The notes beneath the pieces are model-generated. The model ran no database searches and was not told where the DNA came from. It was given only the letters and a program-made list of their open reading frames with translations. Made by a program: the position numbers and the translations under genes. From BM714 sp964484935 (GTDB taxonomy: Bacteria; Bacillota; Clostridia; Peptostreptococcales; BM714): a stretch of DNA of 64,000 nucleotides. Position 1 is the stretch's first letter. Every line of letters starts with the position of its first letter. Below are positions 60,051 through 64,000 of this stretch, one piece after another. The stretch is taken from the NCBI GenBank assembly GCA_964484935.1, contig CAZAFW010000002.1, positions 65,333 through 129,332 of the forward strand, written 5' to 3'.

Positions 60051-63000
60051 GGTTTCCGCCTCCTTCTTCTTTTTCGCCTTTTGATATTTTCAAATTCTTT
60101 TCGATCCTCTCGATCGCCTCTTTTTCAGACAATGGCTTCAGGTTTCTGTATGTGTTTCCGCTCAAATCCTTGTCAAACTGGCAGATGGATGAAAAATCGC
60201 AAAAATTGCACGCCTTGTCATCGCCCTTCCTGAACGGGGCGGCTTCCATTCTTCCGTCAAGAATTCTTTCCGCGGCATCTTTAACGGCTTTTAGAACAAA
60301 GTCCAGTAGATTGTCAAATTCTTCCTTTTCGAGCGAGCCCCTGCCCTTTGCCGGGCTTGCGTCCTGCTTGAGCTTAACCGGGATTATCTCGGATGCTTGG
60401 CCTTGATCAAGCTCCATGTCCATGAGCTTTATGACTTTCTCATCCCGAAGCACAATACCCTTCATCTTGAACCTGCTTCTGTATTCGGCTTCCATGCCTC
60501 TTTCATCCAAACCCGTGTCCTCGACCATCGGATCGTCAATCTTGAAATAGAAAGCTCCTGCCGGAACAGTTTTCCTGGCCTTGGCTTTCGAGTCCATCAA
60601 AGCCGCATTCAGATAAACCGGCAGCTGTATCTGCAGTCCGTAGAAGGTGTCTCCTATTTTAAAAGGCTTTTCATATGACTTGTAGTCTATGACCTTTATG
60701 TAACGGTTTCCCCCGCTTTCACAAATATCCATGCGGTCTATTCTTCCTTCGAGGTTGATTTTTTGTCCTCCCGCCGTTTCTATTACAATCGGAGGCATCT
60801 CTTTGTCTATTCCAAAACCGATCTCGGATGCGACTGGAACAAATTCACCTTTTTTGACATGTTCAACTGCCATTTCGGCTGTTTTTTTAGCTACTCTTTC
60901 GATTCTGTCTGCAAAATACTTGTATCTCTCGGTGCTTTCAAGAAGCTTCCCATTGAATCCCTCAATTGTCTCACGGGCCGCTTGACCCATTATGCCGTCA
61001 ACTTCTTCCTTTGAAAGCTTGTGCCAATCCTTTCCGCTTTCGGCAATTTTTTTAGTAAAGGACTCCACCGATTCATGAAAAATGCTCCCTACGTCCGGGC
61101 TCTTCAGTTCATATACCTTTCTTTCGGAAGGCCTGAGCCCATATGTGACAAAATGCTGAAACGGACACCTGTAGTATCTTTCTATTCGGCTGCTGCTTGA
61201 ACGGAGGGGCGTGCCGTAAAGCCTGGCCGCCACTTCCCTGCCCAGTTTCCATTCCTTGTTGTCGTGAAACAGCGCTTTGCTTGTGGTTTTGAATTCGGAG
61301 TCGAAATATTTCGACTCCCTTATCCAACACGCCATTGCCTTTTCTGTTTCAGTCATTGGCCGGTGTTCTTCAATATACCGCCTCATGGCCTCCACAAAAT
61401 GCCCGTAAGCCGCTTTGGGAGCCCTGAAAGTCCTTTCCGGCCTTGGTCCCATATTGTCACCCATTTGGCCCATTTCGGGGAAAAGCTGTTTCAGCCTGCC
61501 CGCCAGTATTGACGGCCTCAGGCTTTGCCCCTCCGCATCTGAAAGCGCATAGCTGAACCATATGAAATCCGTCGGCTTTGCCATTGCGTTGTACAAAGCA
61601 AAACGCTCCTCGTCAACCCTTGTGTCCCCGTCCATTGTGAGCGGCAAGCCCTTAGACCGCATTACCCTTATCTCTTCGTCAAGCATTATTCCAGCATCTT
61701 CGATTACGGACGGTATGACGCGGTCGTTTATTCCAAGAACAAACAAGGCCTTGACCCTGTGGGACCTGGTGCGCTTAAGTCCGCCTACAAGCACCTGGTC
61801 TATTGTGGACGGTATTATTCCGACTTCATGGCTCTCTATCCCCGATTTCAATATTTCGACAAAGGTAGAAATATCGGTCTTTTCATCGCCGCCGACTTCT
61901 ATGAGCTGGCTGAAGATTTCCATGAGTATATTCCATATCTGTGAATACTCGCTTGCATATTCGAAATCCCCTTCTTGCATCAGGATTTCCACAAAGCTTT
62001 CAGTCCTGCTTGCAACTTCCCCCGAATCAAGAAATTCATAAAGGGCTTCCACAAAGCCCCTTATGTTTTCGGCTTTCTCCATTTCCGCCTTAAGCTTGCT
62101 GAACCTGCCCCACAATTCGATGCGGGCATCCTCCAGAACATGTCCGGATTCAAGATTTTCGACATCGAACGGCTTGCCCCAGAGGCTTCCCCTTATTCCT
62201 CTTGCCAAAACATGGTTCTCAAGTTTCTCTACTGTTTCACTGTCTATGCCTGACAAGCCTGTCTTCAGGTAAGAAAAGACATCCTCGTATCTCATGTTCC
62301 TTTTTATTGTTTCAAGGGCCGACAGTACGTATCGAACCGTCGCGCTGCCTGATATTGCCCTCTTTTGGTCTATGAAGCATGGTATTTGGTAATCTGCAAA
62401 AATCCTTCTTATTTCTTCGCCGTAGATTGACATGTCGCATATTATTCCCATGTCTCTGAAGCGGTATTTTTTTTCGTCTGCCAGCCGAAGTATTTCACCG
62501 GCGGCATTTTCTATTTCCGAAAAGCGATTCTTTGCTGCGAAAAGCACTATTTTTTCAGGTTTGCCCTTATATGAAACAGTAGGATAGCTGTAGAAATGGT
62601 CTCTTAAAAAAGAAAGCTCCCCATTGTCGCTTGACGGTTGGCAAACTTCAAGCTCAAATGTCCCCCCTGCTTCATTTGACAACGCCTTTAATTCTTCGAG
62701 GGTTCTCAATGTGTTGGAAAACACATATGAGTCTCCACGCTCCCCCATGTCGCACGCAAGAGTAATTACAAGGCCTTCCGTTTTTTTCAAAAGAGTCTTG
62801 ACAAGGCTTTTTTCGCGTCCTGTGAACCCGGCAAAACCGTCCACATAAAACACCGTGTCTTTATAGTGCTCCGATTCCATGAGCTTTTCTTCTGCAAGTT
62901 CATAAAGATCCCATGTATCGGAATATTTTTCTTTAAGTGCATTCTCTACATATTCATATGCGAAGGCTATGTCCCTCAATTTTCCTTTAAGCAATTCGAG

Positions 63001-63438
63001 TCCGCGTATTTCATCGGCCGTCGAAAGCAGTTCATAGGGTATTATTCCATTTTTTTTGAGTTCATTTAGAAAATCGTTCAGTTGGCTTATGAATCCCTGT
63101 TTCCTGAATGAGCCCTTGAATATCCCGAAAGCCTCCCCGTTTTCCTCAAATGCCTTGCGGAGAAGCATTGTTTTTCCAAGGTCGCTTATGTGATTTGCCC
63201 CGAGTCCGCCTTCCACCTCCAAAATTCTGTGCACAAGGCGGCTGAAGCTTAAAACTTCCTCACCCAGAAGGCCCGGCTTGTCGAGTCTTTCCACCAGGTC
63301 TCGCTCCGCCTGAAAGCTGTATTGCTCAGGAACTATCAAAACCGTATCCATGCCCTGGCCTATTCTGTTTTTCATCAGTCCGTACAAGGCATCAGTCTTT
63401 CCGCTGCCCGCTCTTCCGGCGATTATTTTCATTCCCAT
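60043..63438 (-). CDS. addB: AddB helicase-nuclease subunit
   Basis: 1131 residues. Walker A GRAGSGKT at residues 8-15. The C-terminal nuclease carries KVIDYKSYEKPF, and the Fe-S cluster cysteines appear as YRCPFQHF plus the CNFCDFSSIC motif near the end, as in known AddB proteins. The central part is the inactivated helicase that recognises Chi. The ATG at 63438 is behind GGGG. First gene of addB-addA. Confidence 0.95.
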   Translation of the reverse strand: MGMKIIAGRAGSGKTDALYGLMKNRIGQGMDTVLIVPEQYSFQAERDLVERLDKPGLLGEEVLSFSRLVHRILEVEGGLGANHISDLGKTMLLRKAFEENGEAFGIFKGSFRKQGFISQLNDFLNELKKNGIIPYELLSTADEIRGLELLKGKLRDIAFAYEYVENALKEKYSDTWDLYELAEEKLMESEHYKDTVFYVDGFAGFTGREKSLVKTLLKKTEGLVITLACDMGERGDSYVFSNTLRTLEELKALSNEAGGTFELEVCQPSSDNGELSFLRDHFYSYPTVSYKGKPEKIVLFAAKNRFSEIENAAGEILRLADEKKYRFRDMGIICDMSIYGEEIRRIFADYQIPCFIDQKRAISGSATVRYVLSALETIKRNMRYEDVFSYLKTGLSGIDSETVEKLENHVLARGIRGSLWGKPFDVENLESGHVLEDARIELWGRFSKLKAEMEKAENIRGFVEALYEFLDSGEVASRTESFVEILMQEGDFEYASEYSQIWNILMEIFSQLIEVGGDEKTDISTFVEILKSGIESHEVGIIPSTIDQVLVGGLKRTRSHRVKALFVLGINDRVIPSVIEDAGIMLDEEIRVMRSKGLPLTMDGDTRVDEERFALYNAMAKPTDFIWFSYALSDAEGQSLRPSILAGRLKQLFPEMGQMGDNMGPRPERTFRAPKAAYGHFVEAMRRYIEEHRPMTETEKAMACWIRESKYFDSEFKTTSKALFHDNKEWKLGREVAARLYGTPLRSSSSRIERYYRCPFQHFVTYGLRPSERKVYELKSPDVGSIFHESVESFTKKIAESGKDWHKLSKEEVDGIMGQAARETIEGFNGKLLESTERYKYFADRIERVAKKTAEMAVEHVKKGEFVPVASEIGFGIDKEMPPIVIETAGGQKINLEGRIDRMDICESGGNRYIKVIDYKSYEKPFKIGDTFYGLQIQLPVYLNAALMDSKAKARKTVPAGAFYFKIDDPMVEDTGLDERGMEAEYRSRFKMKGIVLRDEKVIKLMDMELDQGQASEIIPVKLKQDASPAKGRGSLEKEEFDNLLDFVLKAVKDAAERILDGRMEAAPFRKGDDKACNFCDFSSICQFDKDLSGNTYRNLKPLSEKEAIERIEKNLKISKGEKEEGGGNRG

Positions 63439-63515
63439 TGCGAACCCCTTTTTCTATTATTGTCCTTCATGTAGTATTTCGATAAGCCAAAGCTGTTTCC
63501 CTTCACAAGGGAACA

Positions 63516-63551
63516 TAAAAAGGCACCCTCCATCGTTTCCCGGGATGCCTT
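63516..63551 (-). terminator. Terminator-like hairpin upstream of addB
   Basis: On the minus strand AGGCATCCC pairs with GGGTGCCT (one bulge) and is followed by TTTTTATG. It lies about 80-110 bases upstream of the addB ATG, with no minus-strand gene before it. A second small stem (TTCCCTT/AAGGGAA, about 63497-63513) follows it. It may be an attenuator in the addBA leader. Confidence 0.55.
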
Positions 63552-63657
63552 GCATGCAATCCTTTTCATTGCATTTTAAAAAATGCAGTATATGTTTTCT
63601 TGATGAGCTTTCTTTGTAGTATAGTATAGAGGAATAAGATTGACGGGAGGATGCTTA

Positions 63658-64000
63658 ATGAACCTTTTACACATTATTATAATTCTGCTTGTTGGAATCT
63701 GCGCCGGATTCTTGAATACCCTGGCAGGAGGGGGTTCCCTCTTGACAATGCCCGCATTGATTTTCATGGGATTGCCGTCTGCAGTTGCTAATGGAACAAA
63801 CAGGGTGGCGCTTCTTTTTCAAAATGCAACCGCAACAGCAAACTTCAAACGCAAGGGGTATTTCGACTGGCGGCTCGTTCTTATGCTGGCGGCTCCCGCA
63901 GTGCTTGGAGCTGCGCTGGGTTCGTCCATAGCAGTGGAAATACCCGACCATATATTCAACCGCCTGCTTGCCGGCGTAATGATAATGGTCCTTATGCTTA
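63658..64000 (+). CDS. TauE/SafE-family permease, cut by window edge
   Basis: ATG at 63658 behind GGGAGG opens a frame to the window end (114 codons). The sequence LLVGICAGFLNTLAGGGSLLTMPALIFMGLPSAVANGTNRVALLFQNATATANF is the N-terminal half of a TauE/SafE transporter, a sulfite/organic anion type. Three helices are visible. The remainder and the operon context lie outside. Confidence 0.85.
   Translation, partial: MNLLHIIIILLVGICAGFLNTLAGGGSLLTMPALIFMGLPSAVANGTNRVALLFQNATATANFKRKGYFDWRLVLMLAAPAVLGAALGSSIAVEIPDHIFNRLLAGVMIMVLML

Noticed and set aside
1..64000. CRISPR array, prophage, tRNA or rRNA genes
   Set aside because: No regularly spaced repeats, phage gene cluster, tRNA-like cloverleaf or rRNA sequence was recognised by eye; a tRNAscan or Infernal run would confirm.

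Overview
This window looks like chromosome from an anaerobic, amino-acid-fermenting (Stickland-type) member of the Clostridia. The evidence is a complete D-proline reductase cluster with two in-frame UGA selenocysteine codons (prdB, prdC), a tryptophanase, an NAD(P)-linked multi-subunit [FeFe] hydrogenase, Gram-positive gene orders (acpS-nnr-alr-mazEF; ftsEX-M23 peptidase-ctpB-PDZ protein; uvrB-uvrA-uvrC; murB-PHP-rapZ) and a T-box leader. Moderate GC and the prd layout suggest a Peptoclostridium-like organism, but that assignment is inference. About 90% of genes lie on the minus strand. No rRNA, tRNA, CRISPR array or prophage was seen.

Layout. 1-1312: the start of whiA (cut by the window edge) and a NUDIX hydrolase. 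1.7-8.2 kb: tryptophanase, then an operon of an ABC importer (SBP, permease, ATPase), murB, a PHP phosphoesterase and rapZ. 8.3-12.8 kb: hndABCD-type hydrogenase, with candidate operators upstream. 13.1-14.4 kb: a lone ISL3-type transposase-like gene with a substituted catalytic residue and no visible insertion ends. 14.4-21.4 kb: uvrC, a 50-residue membrane peptide gene, uvrA and uvrB. 21.4-27.9 kb: AI-2E-family permease, MinJ-like PDZ membrane protein, ctpB, an EnvC-like M23 protein, ftsX and ftsE (division and wall turnover). 28-32.8 kb: 5-formyl-THF cyclo-ligase (plus strand), a Lon-like protease, and ilvE behind a T-box leader and a 21-codon ORF. 32.9-38.1 kb: a WecG/TagA glycosyltransferase, a membrane-anchored protein, a toxin-antitoxin pair with a very short antitoxin, alr, nnr and acpS. 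38.3-45.1 kb: a DUF1576 membrane protein with a small partner, thrB-thrC, a corrinoid adenosyltransferase, psuK-psuG and a 55-residue membrane peptide.

45.3-55.0 kb is the metabolic core: prdR, then prdC-prdA-(106 aa)-prdB-prdD-prdE-prdF-TauE-like permease. L-proline is racemised by PrdF, and D-proline is reduced to 5-aminovalerate by PrdA (pyruvoyl) and PrdB (selenocysteine). PrdC probably delivers electrons. PrdR is a sigma-54 activator with CBS and PAS sensor domains, and a near-consensus -24/-12 promoter lies just upstream of prdC. The hydrogenase and tryptophanase fit the same amino-acid-fermenting, redox-balancing lifestyle.

55.3-64 kb: an EamA-type exporter (plus strand), the addB-addA recombination nuclease, and the start of a second TauE/SafE permease (plus strand, cut by the edge). 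The main points for a second look are: PrdD and PrdE together equal PrdA split at its self-cleavage site; the two recoded UGA codons; the regulatory region between prdR and prdC; a structured, terminator-ended RNA candidate upstream of prdR; the T-box/21-codon ORF/hairpin arrangement before ilvE; the antitoxin lacking a DNA-binding domain; and the possibly domesticated transposase beside the hydrogenase operon.
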